In this document: positions 8,550-17,830 of the stretch, one piece after another
How the letters are laid out: each line of letters begins with the position of its first letter
Numbering within the stretch: the stretch's first letter is position 1
NCBI GenBank assembly: GCA_965247075.1
Contig: CBDFGK010000003.1
Span: forward strand, 682,001-746,000
Origin: CBDFGK01 sp965247075
GTDB lineage: Bacteria > Pseudomonadota > Gammaproteobacteria > Pseudomonadales > Halieaceae
Direction: 5' to 3'
Length of the DNA: 64,000 nt
Made by a program: the position numbers and the translations under genes
The notes under the pieces: model-generated
What the model was told of the DNA's origin: nothing
Database searches by the model: none
The model's input: the letters and a program-made list of their open reading frames with translations, nothing else

Positions 8550-11404
8550 GCCATTTCTCCCAGCATCCGCAGATGGCGCTGCCGGCGTTTGAGCCGTTTA
8601 CGCCGCTGCCAGAGACCAATAACAACCAGTATCATCAGCGCCATCGCGTAGTTGAGGTACTCCCAAAACAGTTGTTCATCTTTTTCCAGCGGTTTCAGGC
8701 TGCGGTTGAAGTGTGCGTGTGAGCGAATACCCAGCAGGCCGCCGTCTTCCAGCGCCCAGTCAAAGGTATTGGCGAGCAATTGCAGGGGCCCCAGGTACTG
8801 AGTGCCGGTCATCGAACTCATGGTGCCAAGTATCTGGTCGGTGAGGAAATCGTTGGAGGCGTATACCACCAGCCGTGCCGACTCCGGTGAGCGCTCAATG
8901 ACGCCGCCCACGGTACGTTCAGTGCTACCGGCATTTTCTGCGCCGGTCAGTAAGGGTGACGGCTTGCCGGCGTAAAAGGACTCGAATCGGCCGCTGATCA
9001 CGGCGCCGAGCAGTTGCCGGCCCGGGTCGCCCTCGGTCTGCCAGGCGCTGAGGCCGGCGTCGGTAACCCTGGGTAATACCTGCGTGGAATCGGATACCCA
9101 GGCGGCATCGGTAGTACTGACCAAGGGAGTGATCTCGCGCGCGGCGTTGAGAGCGGTATCAATGTGCAGTGGCGAAGCCCAGGTCATGGTGAGCTGCAAA
9201 ATACCACTGGTGATGGGGTGGTCCGGATTGAGGCCGGGACTGCGGGTGTCGACAAAGAAGGGGTAATCCACCATCGCCACTTCCTGAAACTGAAAACCGC
9301 CAACCTCGCGGGTTACCGGGATGGGGAAGGCCGAGTTCTGCGGGTCCAGCACCAGGCTGTCGCCAATTGCAATACCGTGGTGTTGCAGCCAGTCCTGCAG
9401 GCCGCTGTTGCGATTTACCATGGCCAGGTTGCCGCCGGCAAGCTGTGAAATAAACGGTGAGGTCACCAGGATGACACTGCCACCACGCATGAGAAACTGG
9501 TCGACGGCAAAAACGGCTTTGTTATCCAGATTTTCTGGCGCGACCACCACCAGCACGTCGGCTTCAGTCGAAACCGAGCCGTCGCTTAATTCTTCCATGC
9601 GCATGGTGTGATTCTGCGTGACGGTAGCCTGCAGGTTGCGAAACCGGGGGCCGGCCATACCGTATTGCGCCAGGCGGTAATCCATTTTGGGCGCGGAGAA
9701 GGCGACAATCCTGGTAAAGCCCCTGGCGAACCGCTTCAGGCTGGCATCCAGCCCCTGCTTAAAGTTGTCCGGGTTAAAATCAGTGGGCAGTTGCACTACC
9801 TGGCGGTCGTCAGCCAGGGTCAGGTAGAAGTAAAAAGAGGTTTCGTCGAGCAGGCTGGCCACCATCGGTTTGAAACCCCACTCTTCCTGTATTTGCAGCG
9901 CCAGGCTGCCATCGCCCACTTCCGGTTCCAGAAAGCGCACACTGAACCGCCCGCCCGATTGCGCTTGCACGCTGGTCAGTTGGTCAGTGATGGCGGCCTT
10001 GTAGGCCACCAGTTGTTCGGGCAGCAGGGCGTCAGCCGAGACATAGCCAATCAATTCGATATCCTTGCCAATACTGTCAAACAGGTTGCCGCCGGCCCGG
10101 TAGCCGTACATCGCCTGCTTGATGGCGCGGGTCAGGTCAAACTCGGGATTGCGCAGTTGCACCTCAAGGTTGGAGGTGGCGCCTGCCTTAACTTCAATCA
10201 ACTCGCCGAATCCCAGTACCTGGTGGCTGTCACCGTATTCCACCAGTACGTTGAAGTAGGAATTGACCAGCGCGGCCTGGTAGCGGTCGGCCACCTGGAA
10301 AGGCACGGCGCGAATACCGTATTTTTGATTGGCCTCTTCTTCCAGCGCAGGTTCGTCGGCGGGATCGATGATTTCCACTCGAACCTTGCCTTTGCCGGCG
10401 ACCTCATACTCCCGTAACAAATCGCGCAACTGGGGCACCAGTGGCGCCAGCATGGGATGGGTTTTAGCGCTGAAATAACCGCGCAACAGGAGCGGCTCCT
10501 GCAGTTGATCCAGATAGTTGAGGGTTGCCTGGGAGATGGAGAATAGCTTGCCCTCGGTGACATCCGTTCTGAGGCTGCTGACCTGGCTTAACCAGAGGTT
10601 GCCCACCAGCACATTGATCGTTACCAGCGCCGTCACCTTGCGCCACTGCCTGTGATGGCGCTTCGAGCCGGTTGTGGCCCAGCGCTCGTGCTCCAGTGAA
10701 TACACATTGAGACACAGAAATACGCCGACCAGGCTCAGGTAGTAGACCAGGTCGCGCACGTCTATCACGCCGCGGGTTATGGCTTCAAAACGGGCACCAC
10801 TGGCCAGGGCGCGCAGCAGTTCGCCGGCAAAATTACCGACGAAACCGGTGACTATGACAGAACCCAAAATATAGAGCGCTCCGCACAATGCGACCGAACC
10901 GATCAGGCTGACGATGGAATTGTCGCTGCGGGCGGACACAAACAGGCCGACACTGATATAGGCCGCGCCCAGCAACAGGGTGGCGAGATAGCCGGCCAGG
11001 ACCGGTCCCCAGTCCAGTTCACCTAAAAAGGCAACCGTTATCGGCAAGGGCAGGGTGATCAACAGGGCCAGCAATAACAGCACAACGCAGGCCTGGAACT
11101 TGCCCACTACGAAGCGCCACAGGGGCACCGGTTGGGTCAGGACGTATTCCAGGGTGCCGGTGCGACGTTCTTCGCTCCACATGCGCATGGTTATTGCCGA
11201 GCTGAGGAAAATAAGCAGGATGGGCATCCAGGTAAACAGCGGCCTGACATCAGCAATATTGCGGGCGAAGAACGCTTCGCCCCAGAAAAATACAAACAGG
11301 GTCACCGCCGCAAAGCCGGCCAGGAACAACCACGCCACCGGCGAGGCAAAAAACAGGGTGATTTCTTTCTGGGCGATAACTTTCACATGGGCATTAGGCT
11401 GCAT
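8546..11404 (-). CDS. ABC-2 permease fused to GldG-like auxiliary domain
   Basis: A 952-residue membrane protein. The first ~240 residues are a six-helix ABC-2 permease of the GldF type, including WSEERRTGTLEYVLTQPV, the cytoplasmic coupling region seen in such permeases. After another helix (about 280-300) comes the GldG/ABC_transp_aux region with LFSISQATLNYLDQL and PLLLRGYFSA. A final helix near the C-terminus is followed by a basic tail (RRKRLKRRQ). I use ATG 11404, which overlaps the stop of the ATPase gene by 11 bases, instead of the longer frame. GldF and GldG are separate in Bacteroidetes and fused here. Substrate unknown. Confidence 0.85.
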   Translation of the reverse strand: MQPNAHVKVIAQKEITLFFASPVAWLFLAGFAAVTLFVFFWGEAFFARNIADVRPLFTWMPILLIFLSSAITMRMWSEERRTGTLEYVLTQPVPLWRFVVGKFQACVVLLLLALLITLPLPITVAFLGELDWGPVLAGYLATLLLGAAYISVGLFVSARSDNSIVSLIGSVALCGALYILGSVIVTGFVGNFAGELLRALASGARFEAITRGVIDVRDLVYYLSLVGVFLCLNVYSLEHERWATTGSKRHHRQWRKVTALVTINVLVGNLWLSQVSSLRTDVTEGKLFSISQATLNYLDQLQEPLLLRGYFSAKTHPMLAPLVPQLRDLLREYEVAGKGKVRVEIIDPADEPALEEEANQKYGIRAVPFQVADRYQAALVNSYFNVLVEYGDSHQVLGFGELIEVKAGATSNLEVQLRNPEFDLTRAIKQAMYGYRAGGNLFDSIGKDIELIGYVSADALLPEQLVAYKAAITDQLTSVQAQSGGRFSVRFLEPEVGDGSLALQIQEEWGFKPMVASLLDETSFYFYLTLADDRQVVQLPTDFNPDNFKQGLDASLKRFARGFTRIVAFSAPKMDYRLAQYGMAGPRFRNLQATVTQNHTMRMEELSDGSVSTEADVLVVVAPENLDNKAVFAVDQFLMRGGSVILVTSPFISQLAGGNLAMVNRNSGLQDWLQHHGIAIGDSLVLDPQNSAFPIPVTREVGGFQFQEVAMVDYPFFVDTRSPGLNPDHPITSGILQLTMTWASPLHIDTALNAAREITPLVSTTDAAWVSDSTQVLPRVTDAGLSAWQTEGDPGRQLLGAVISGRFESFYAGKPSPLLTGAENAGSTERTVGGVIERSPESARLVVYASNDFLTDQILGTMSSMTGTQYLGPLQLLANTFDWALEDGGLLGIRSHAHFNRSLKPLEKDEQLFWEYLNYAMALMILVVIGLWQRRKRLKRRQRHLRMLGEMA

Positions 11405-12314
11405 GACTGACCTCCGCCGGCAGGCTGACTTCCCGGAACACGGTTTCGAGATGGCGAATCTCCGGTGCCAGGTGAAAGAGTTGGCCTCCCGCGGTGGAAA
11501 TAGTGTTGGCCACCAGGGCCGCGGCCCTGTCCAGGTCGCCACCGGGTGGCAGGCCGATGCGATAATGATCACCGGCACTGCTTACCTGCAGGGTGGGTAA
11601 TAGCGCCTGCAAGCGCGCGGCTGAAAGACTGGTTTTAACCTGTAGTGCGCCCGCGCTGCGCAAGGTGGCCAGAGTTTCGTCCAGGGCCAGCCGGCCGTCG
11701 CGAAGAATGAGTACGCGGTCACAGATGGCATCGACTTCCTGCATGATATGGGTGCAGAGAATCACCGTGGCGGTTGCCGACATTGCCTGGATCAGGTCGC
11801 GCATATGCTGGGTCTGGTTGGGGTCCAGTCCATTGGTCGGTTCATCCAGGATCAACACCTTGGGAGAACCCAATATGGCCTGGGCCACGCCCACTCTCTG
11901 CCGATAACCCCGCGACAGGGTTGCGATGGGATCAATCAGCTTGCCTGCCAGAGCCGTATCGCGCACCACCCGGCGCACTGCGCTTGTCAAAGCCTCCCCC
12001 TGCAAGCCCTTGAGGGTGGCGGCAACGTGCAGGTAATCGGCCACGTCCATATCGGCATAGATGGGCAGGTTCTCCGGCAGGTATCCCAGTTGCTCCTGGA
12101 CGGCGCGAGTGTGATCGGCCAGGTCCAGTCCAGCGATGGATATGCCGCCGCCGGAGGGTTCCAGGTAGCCACTGAGCATTTTCATGACGGTGGTTTTGCC
12201 AGCGCCATTGTGACCCAGCAGGCCGACAATCTGGCCGGCGGGAATCTGGAAAGACACACCGTCTACCGCACGGAAATCGCCGTAGGCACGGGACAGGTTT
12301 TCAACGTTAATCAT
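11394..12314 (-). CDS. ABC transporter ATP-binding protein, GldA-like
   Basis: A 306-residue ATPase energising the permease encoded directly downstream. Walker A is GHNGAGKTT at 34-42. The signature appears as LSRGYRQR at 133-140, a form common in the GldA branch instead of LSGGQ. Walker B is VLILDEP at 153-159, with H-loop CTHIM soon after. A C-terminal extension of about 90 residues follows the ATPase core. It is first in the operon ATPase - GldFG fusion - DUF4340. Confidence 0.9.
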   Translation of the reverse strand: MINVENLSRAYGDFRAVDGVSFQIPAGQIVGLLGHNGAGKTTVMKMLSGYLEPSGGGISIAGLDLADHTRAVQEQLGYLPENLPIYADMDVADYLHVAATLKGLQGEALTSAVRRVVRDTALAGKLIDPIATLSRGYRQRVGVAQAILGSPKVLILDEPTNGLDPNQTQHMRDLIQAMSATATVILCTHIMQEVDAICDRVLILRDGRLALDETLATLRSAGALQVKTSLSAARLQALLPTLQVSSAGDHYRIGLPPGGDLDRAAALVANTISTAGGQLFHLAPEIRHLETVFREVSLPAEVSHAA

Positions 12315-12342
12315 GGTGCAAACTCCATTAACACTTCATCTA

Positions 12343-13098
12343 TCAGGAAAAGAACAGCAACTTGATGATAAATCCTACCAGCACCACATTGAGTATGATC
12401 TTAATGATGCCTTCGCCCTGTTTGATCTGCAAGGTGGCGCCGAGCCAGCCGCCGATGGAATTGCCCAGTGCCAGAGCCAGGCCCACGGTCCACAGTATTT
12501 CAACCTGGGAGGCGAAAACCAGCAATGCTGCAATGCTGTAAGTGGCGATGATGAATACCTTGTGCATGTTGGTACGGAGCAGGTCGAAACCCATGACCCG
12601 GTGCAGCACGGGCATGATGATAAAGCCCACGCCCAACTGAATGAAGCCACCGTAAAAACCCACCCCTACCATGAGTAGGTGTCCCCACAGCAGTTGCTTG
12701 CGGCTCGGCGGTGAGGATTGTTGTTGGGTCTTTTTACCCTTGTCCAGGGCCATGACCAGCATGACGCCGGCCATAATGATGGCGAGGGTGCGATTGAACC
12801 AGACCCCGTCCAGGTGTGCACCGATCATGGCGCCGGCTACCGCGCCGGGCAGGGCGCAGGCCGCCAGCGTCAGGCTCAGCTTGAGCTCGGAGTAGCCGCG
12901 GCGAAAGAAGGTAGTAGCGGCGGTGATATTTTGGGCCAGAATGGCAATGCGGTTGGTACCATTGGCGACCGGGCCAGGAATGCCCATAAATACCATGACA
13001 GGTACGGTTATCAACGAGCCACCGCCGGCCATGACATTGAGGAAGCCTGCGATTATGCCCGCTGCGGCGAGCAGGGCGAGTTGCCAAAGTTCCAGCAC
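12343..13098 (-). CDS. TauE/SafE (TSUP) family membrane permease
   Basis: A 251-residue protein with about eight hydrophobic helices and the two TSUP half-repeats. The first has GFLNVMAGGGSLITVPV, the second GFYGGFIQLGVGFIIMPVL. Family members export sulfite, sulfoacetate or other sulfur anions; the substrate here is not evident. It begins at GTG 13098 and sits 28 bases upstream of the ABC ATPase gene on the same strand, so it may share transcription with that operon. Confidence 0.85.
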   Translation of the reverse strand: MLELWQLALLAAAGIIAGFLNVMAGGGSLITVPVMVFMGIPGPVANGTNRIAILAQNITAATTFFRRGYSELKLSLTLAACALPGAVAGAMIGAHLDGVWFNRTLAIIMAGVMLVMALDKGKKTQQQSSPPSRKQLLWGHLLMVGVGFYGGFIQLGVGFIIMPVLHRVMGFDLLRTNMHKVFIIATYSIAALLVFASQVEILWTVGLALALGNSIGGWLGATLQIKQGEGIIKIILNVVLVGFIIKLLFFS

Positions 13099-13337
13099 AA
13101 ATTAATCTGCTATGGTTTAGAAAGAGGCTGCATTCTAGCAGCGCCGGCAGCCATGGTCATACCAGTCTGTGCTGAAAGGCAGGCGCGCCTGTTATCGCCG
13201 CCCGGCAGGCGCACATTAGGCGGCCCCATGCGATTCAGGGATATTCTCACGGTCTTTGAGCGCAAGTTACTGTTCCGGATTTTGCGCAAACGTCTACACT
13301 ACATGGAACTCGAAGCATAAATGTAGAGGAGCGGGAA

Positions 13338-13940
13338 ATGAGTGCTCAACAAATTACCGCACTGGAACAGGAAATATTCGAACTAACTGTTCAGCTCGCC
13401 GAGCTGCGCAAAGCGGAAACGGGCACTGAAGTTGCCGATTACAGTTTTGACACTCTCGACGGTAGTGTCAGTTTGCGTGAGCTCTTTGCCGGTCGTGACA
13501 AGCTGGCGGCGATTCACAATATGGGGCAGGGCTGTCGTTATTGCACGCTGTGGGCAGATGGTCTCAATCCATTTTTGCCGCATCTGGAATCGGCTGTGTC
13601 GGTGGTACTTTTGTCAAAGGATGATCCAGCAACCCAGCGCCGCATGGCCAATTCCCGGGGCTGGAGATTTCGCACCGCTTCTCACGGTGGCGGCGACTAT
13701 ATCCGTGAACAAACTGTACAGGAGGGGCAGGCTGATACGCCCGGCCTGGTCTGTTACGAATTGCGCGATGACAAGATATTTCGCAAGAATGCCTGCGTCT
13801 TTGGACCCATGGATTTGTACTGTTCCATGTGGCATGTGTTGGGCTTGGCGGGCTTGAGTGAACAGGAGTGGACGCCCCAGTACAACTACTGGCGTCGACC
13901 TCAACAAATGGATGACGGCGGCGAAAATCTGCTGGATTGA
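13338..13940 (+). CDS. DUF899 family thioredoxin-like protein
   Basis: A 200-residue cytosolic protein of the DUF899 family, which adopts a thioredoxin-like fold. It has the family core HNMGQGCRYCTLWADG near residues 58-73, with a CxxC pair (GCRYC) where the redox motif is expected, and FRKNACVFGPMDLYC nearer the C-terminus. The first 30 residues form a helix of alternating acidic and hydrophobic residues. The start at ATG 13338 follows GAGGAGCGGG. It is monocistronic with no functional clue from neighbours. Confidence 0.8.
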   Translation: MSAQQITALEQEIFELTVQLAELRKAETGTEVADYSFDTLDGSVSLRELFAGRDKLAAIHNMGQGCRYCTLWADGLNPFLPHLESAVSVVLLSKDDPATQRRMANSRGWRFRTASHGGGDYIREQTVQEGQADTPGLVCYELRDDKIFRKNACVFGPMDLYCSMWHVLGLAGLSEQEWTPQYNYWRRPQQMDDGGENLLD

Positions 13941-14167
13941 CCATTCTCAGCGGCCGTAGCTTGCGGGTGGCCGGGCTAATGTCTCTCACTATAAGTAATA
14001 CATAAAACTTGACTCAAATCATTTTTTTGTAATATAACAACAAATAATATATGAGACTCTGCTGCTTAGCGAGGATTAAACATGCCTTCCCGCCCGGATT
14101 TCGCCCTGCTTGGTGCGGCTGCCAGCCTGCAACGACCGCCCCATCTGGCCGTTTGACAGGCGCTCTC

Positions 14168-14695
14168 ATGGAACCTGCGCGCAGCAAATATTTTCAGCAC
14201 TTATTTCAGGAAAACCACGACAGCCTGGTGCGCTTTTTATCCCGCCGACTGTCAGACGCGGAAGAAGCCAGGGATATCGCGCAGGACGCCTTGTACAACA
14301 TGATGCAGGTGAAAGATGCGGAACATCTGGAGCACGCGCGCGCCTACCTCTTCCAGACCGCAGCAAACCTCGCTCTCAACCGGATTCGCAAACGCAAATG
14401 CCATGACCGGTATGTGCAGGAGGTGGGAGTGTCTGAGCCCAATGAGCAGGACGGCACGCTCGCTTCACCAGAGCGAGCCGCCGCCGCACGTCAGCAACTG
14501 GATCTTGTTGAAGCCGCGCTCAGGCAGCTGCCCGAAAAATGCCGCCGCGCTTTCCTGTTGCACCGTTCCCGCCACAGGACCTACCGGCAGATTGCCACAG
14601 AGATGGGGGTCTCGGTCAGTGCCATCGAAAAGTACATAAGTACCGCGCTTGAGCATTGCCGCAAAACAGTGCGTTGGGATCCCACGCTGGATTGA
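14168..14695 (+). CDS. ECF-type RNA polymerase sigma factor, FecI-like
   Basis: A 175-residue extracytoplasmic-function sigma factor. Region 2 covers HDSLVRFLSRRLSD and ARDIAQDALYNMM, and region 4 is LPEKCRRAFLLHRSRHRTY followed by the helix-turn-helix VSVSAIEKYIS. I start at ATG 14168, which gives a protein of normal length. The arrangement sigma - FecR - TonB receptor is the classic FecIR cell-surface signalling unit, but here fecR is broken and its original receptor is almost gone, so the sigma factor has probably lost its regulator. Confidence 0.88.
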   Translation: MEPARSKYFQHLFQENHDSLVRFLSRRLSDAEEARDIAQDALYNMMQVKDAEHLEHARAYLFQTAANLALNRIRKRKCHDRYVQEVGVSEPNEQDGTLASPERAAAARQQLDLVEAALRQLPEKCRRAFLLHRSRHRTYRQIATEMGVSVSAIEKYISTALEHCRKTVRWDPTLD

Positions 14696-14762
14696 GGTAA
14701 TTTGCGCGCCAGTTGTTACACTGGTAACAGCACGGACCAACAACCCTGAGAGCTCCCCCAAT

Positions 14763-15160
14763 ATGAGTTCTGCACGCCTCACACAATCTTTCGCGCAGCA
14801 AGCCAGTACATGGCTGGTTCGCTTAACTGCGAGCGATGTTGGCGAGGAGACCAAGGCAAAATTTTTTGCCTGGCTGGGTGAAGATGAAGCGCATCAGCGC
14901 GCTTACATTGACGTTGAGAAGTTGTGGGGTCGGTTGGCTATCGTCGAGAAACTGCCAGTGCCGCCGGCAAGCGTCGAGGATGCATGGCTGGTCACTCGCC
15001 TGGGCCAGCCACCGCCGTCTTCGCCAGTACACTGCTGGCCCTGGTTGCGGTGATTTTTTATCTACAGTTCACGGGGCTGGCCCAGGTTCACTATGTCACC
15101 GCGGTGGGGGAGCGCCATGAATTCCTGCTGGAGGATGGCTCCCGGCTACTACCCCCCACA
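14763..15160 (+). pseudogene. Frameshifted and truncated fecR anti-sigma regulator
   Basis: The first ~75 codons from ATG 14763 encode the cytoplasmic FecR N-terminus (ASTWLVRLTASDVGEETKAK, then WLGEDEAHQRAYIDVEKLW). Near 15000-15020 the frame breaks: the transmembrane stretch (LLALVAVIFYLQF) and the start of the periplasmic FecR domain (YVTAVGERHEFLLEDGSRL) lie in another frame. After DGSRL the gene stops being FecR and joins a piece of a TonB-receptor gene. An intact FecR is about 320 residues, so most of the periplasmic domain is gone. It cannot relay a receptor signal. Confidence 0.75.
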
Positions 15161-15306
15161 ATAGCAATTGGAAAATCAGGTTATGGACAAAAAATTTGCG
15201 GGATGAGGAGTACATCGCCCACTTGTATGAGCTCGGTGGCAACGACTATGCCTTGTACGGCACTCCCCGAACCTGTGGTTTGAGCGTCCGCTGGTCGAGC
15301 ATGTAG
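15160..15306 (+). pseudogene. C-terminal remnant of a second TonB-dependent receptor
   Basis: Read in the frame of TGG 15184, this stretch encodes NSNWKIRLWTKNLRDEEY, then a Gly-Thr-Pro-Arg-Thr element (YGTPRTCGLSVRWS), ending at TAG 15306. These are the last two beta-strands of a TonB-dependent receptor barrel, closely resembling the end of the intact receptor just downstream (WGKNLADEEW, PPRTYGVSVNWSM). A deletion has removed the rest of this receptor and the 3' half of fecR, joining the two. Confidence 0.7.
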
Positions 15307-15355
15307 AGTCGAATTTATGCGACTGATGGCGGTGGCCGAATGAATTTGGCCCTAC
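15303..15355. repeat. Two adjacent REP-like palindromes
   Basis: A degenerate copy, GTAGAGTCGAAT with TTATGCGACT, occupies 15303-15324. A copy in reverse orientation, GGCCGAATGAATTTGGCC ending in CTAC, occupies 15334-15355. Opposite-facing pairs are typical of REP clusters. They lie between the receptor remnant and the intact receptor gene. Confidence 0.45.
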
Positions 15356-15471
15356 CGGCGTAAATGAAAAAAAAGTTGAGGGGTTTTGGCGCCGGGGTGT
15401 TTCAGTAGTAACGCGGCAAAAAATCCTGTCACAGCCGCGCCTTGCATGATAAATACCCTACGGAGATTGTA

Positions 15472-17745
15472 ATGCACCCGATGCCCATGAAAAAGCCCCT
15501 GTGTCTCGCCGTTCACCAATTCACCCGACTCCTTGCCGGTGTGACAATCGCCGCTGCGATGCCGGCGCTGGCACACGCCCAGGACAGTAGTTCCAGGCTG
15601 GAGGAGGTGCTGGTAACTGCCACCCACCGGGAAGAGAATTTGCAGGAAATACCGGTCACTGTCACCGCACTCGACTCCACCGTCCTCGAAGAGGCACAAA
15701 TCTTCGGCGCCGCCGATATTGCCTTCAAGGTACCGGGCATGACCTTCGCCGAGTTTTCCCCCGGACAGGCCCTGCTGTCCATGCGCGGTATCAACTCGGC
15801 AGATGATGGCGCGGGCATGGACAACTCGGTGGTCATGTTCCTCGATGGCGTCTATATCGGCAAGATCGCCGCCATCAACTTTGAAATGTTCGACCTAGAA
15901 CGCATCGAAGTATTGCGTGGCCCGCAGGGTACCCTGTTTGGTCGCAACGCGGTGGGCGGCGCTCTCAATGTGATCAGCACCAAACCCTCGGAGGAATTTA
16001 CCGCCAGGGCCGAGGTATCGGCAGGTAATGAGGGCTCCCTTCGCTACCAGGGCCTCATCAGCGGGCCGCTGGGCGACAACGTGGCCGCCAAGCTGACCTA
16101 CAACCACCGCGAGCACGATGGCTATGTAGACAACATCGTACTGAACAGGGAGCAACAGGACGAGGACAACGATTCGGTGCGCGGCCAACTCTTGTTCGGC
16201 ACAGATACCAGTGAGTGGATAGTGACCGCGGACTACATGGAGGACACCCGTGAAGACATGGGCCGGGTTCCGATCGTGGCCGGCGGCGATGCCAACACCG
16301 TCGACCTGTGGAACGCCGGCGGTGGATCGCGGGACAAGGTGCTGGCTCCTCAAGACGGCGGCAGCTACCGGGAAGCCGGGGGCATCAGCCTCAGGGGTGA
16401 TATCGAGTTCGAGCATGGCGCGCTCACTACGATAACCGCCTGGCGCACGGCGGAAACCGACTGGCAAATGGCGTCCATCGGCGTGGCCTGGAATGGCGGT
16501 GCGGAAGTTATCGACAATATCCAGGAGAATATTGACACCTGGAGCCAGGAGCTGCGCTGGTCCTCCAATCTGGACGGCGCCATCAACTATGTTGCCGGTC
16601 TCTACTTTCTGCAGGAAGACACCGATCGCAACGAAGCATTTGAGTTGCATTTCGGCAATGGCAGCCCCGGTGGCACCGGCCCCTATGCTCTGTTCGGCAA
16701 CGAGATTTCTCACCAGGAAAACGAAACCGCCAGCTACGCTGCCTACATCCAGGGCGACTGGGACATCAACGGGGAGTGGACCCTGACCGTGGGCGCTCGC
16801 TACACCCTGGACGAGAAGGAAACTGACAGCACTTCGGTCAATTGCGGCATACTGCCGGCGGGCCTTGAAGACTACCCGGGTTGCGAGACCGGGCGCGGTA
16901 GTTTGTCGATCATTCCCAACACCTTCAGCGAGAATGCCGACGATGACTGGGATGACTTCTCACCCAAGATGTCTCTGCAATACCGGCCCGCCGACGATCT
17001 TATGTTCTTTGGCACCGTGGCCAAGGGCTTCAAGAGTGGCGGTTTCGGCGGTGCTCCCGGTACGGTTACCCAGGCGACCACGCCAGTGGATGAGGAAACA
17101 GTCTGGAACTACGAACTGGGTATGAAGGGTGATTTCCTGGACGACACACTGCGCCTCAACACCACCGTGTTTTACATGGATTACCAGGATTTGCAGATCG
17201 TTCGCTTTGGCCCCACCGCCACCAACCCGGAGTTTGGCCAGTTCATCACCACCAATCTGGGTGAAGCCGATATTTACGGACTGGAACTGGAATTCACCTG
17301 GTACCCAACCGACCACCTGTCCCTGTCTGGCAGCTACGCCTATCTCGACACGGAGGTGGACGGCCTGGTGATTGAAACCTCTGGCGGGCCGGTGGATGCA
17401 TCCGGTTCCAATTTGCGCCAGGCACCGGAGCACAGCGGCAACCTGAATGCCAATTACAATATTCCCATGGCCTCGGGTGCCGCCATCGACATCCGCCTCG
17501 ATTATTCCTATGTGGATGAGCAGATCACCGATTACATCCAGCAGAAAACCGTGGTCGAAGAGGCGAAGTTGTGGGACGCTCGTATCGCCTGGACCTCTGC
17601 AGATGAGCAATGGCAAGTGGCCGCCTGGGGCAAAAACCTGGCGGACGAAGAGTGGATCCAGCACAGTTACGTTATCGGCCCGGGCGTGATCGGTGTCTTT
17701 GCCCCGCCCCGTACCTACGGCGTATCGGTGAACTGGAGCATGTAA
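15472..17745 (+). CDS. TonB-dependent outer-membrane receptor
   Basis: A 757-residue receptor for energy-dependent uptake of a large or scarce ligand. An N-terminal signal peptide ending near AHAQ precedes a TonB-box-like LEEVLVTATHREE. The plug domain includes VPGMTF, MRGINS and the conserved RIEVLRGPQGTLFGRNAVGG, and the 22-strand barrel ends in VSVNWSM. The start at ATG 15472 follows CGGAGA. The many acidic barrel loops and the IRGGMD-like plug are of the type common in marine Gammaproteobacteria and Sphingomonads; the ligand is not identifiable. It follows the broken FecIR locus. A strong terminator ends it at 17771-17799, and a hydrolytic amidase gene follows. Confidence 0.92.
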   Translation: MHPMPMKKPLCLAVHQFTRLLAGVTIAAAMPALAHAQDSSSRLEEVLVTATHREENLQEIPVTVTALDSTVLEEAQIFGAADIAFKVPGMTFAEFSPGQALLSMRGINSADDGAGMDNSVVMFLDGVYIGKIAAINFEMFDLERIEVLRGPQGTLFGRNAVGGALNVISTKPSEEFTARAEVSAGNEGSLRYQGLISGPLGDNVAAKLTYNHREHDGYVDNIVLNREQQDEDNDSVRGQLLFGTDTSEWIVTADYMEDTREDMGRVPIVAGGDANTVDLWNAGGGSRDKVLAPQDGGSYREAGGISLRGDIEFEHGALTTITAWRTAETDWQMASIGVAWNGGAEVIDNIQENIDTWSQELRWSSNLDGAINYVAGLYFLQEDTDRNEAFELHFGNGSPGGTGPYALFGNEISHQENETASYAAYIQGDWDINGEWTLTVGARYTLDEKETDSTSVNCGILPAGLEDYPGCETGRGSLSIIPNTFSENADDDWDDFSPKMSLQYRPADDLMFFGTVAKGFKSGGFGGAPGTVTQATTPVDEETVWNYELGMKGDFLDDTLRLNTTVFYMDYQDLQIVRFGPTATNPEFGQFITTNLGEADIYGLELEFTWYPTDHLSLSGSYAYLDTEVDGLVIETSGGPVDASGSNLRQAPEHSGNLNANYNIPMASGAAIDIRLDYSYVDEQITDYIQQKTVVEEAKLWDARIAWTSADEQWQVAAWGKNLADEEWIQHSYVIGPGVIGVFAPPRTYGVSVNWSM

Positions 17746-17770
17746 AGCGCTCTGCAATTGACTCTGAATT

Positions 17771-17799
17771 GCGGGCACCTGACGGGTGCCCGTTTTTTT
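17771..17799 (+). terminator. Rho-independent terminator after the TonB receptor gene
   Basis: GGGCACC, loop TGAC, GGGTGCCC, then CGTTTTTTT: a perfect GC-rich stem followed by seven T. It lies 26 bases after the receptor stop codon and shows that the upstream extension of the amidase frame into this region is not coding. Confidence 0.85.
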
Positions 17800-17830
17800 C
17801 AAGGTAACGCCCGATCAGCGGGGGGGAACA

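Noticed and set aside
13108..13320. Small plus-strand frame ending in KRLHYMELEA before the DUF899 gene
   Set aside because: No good start or ribosome site and no recognisable content; the region is more likely the leader and promoter.
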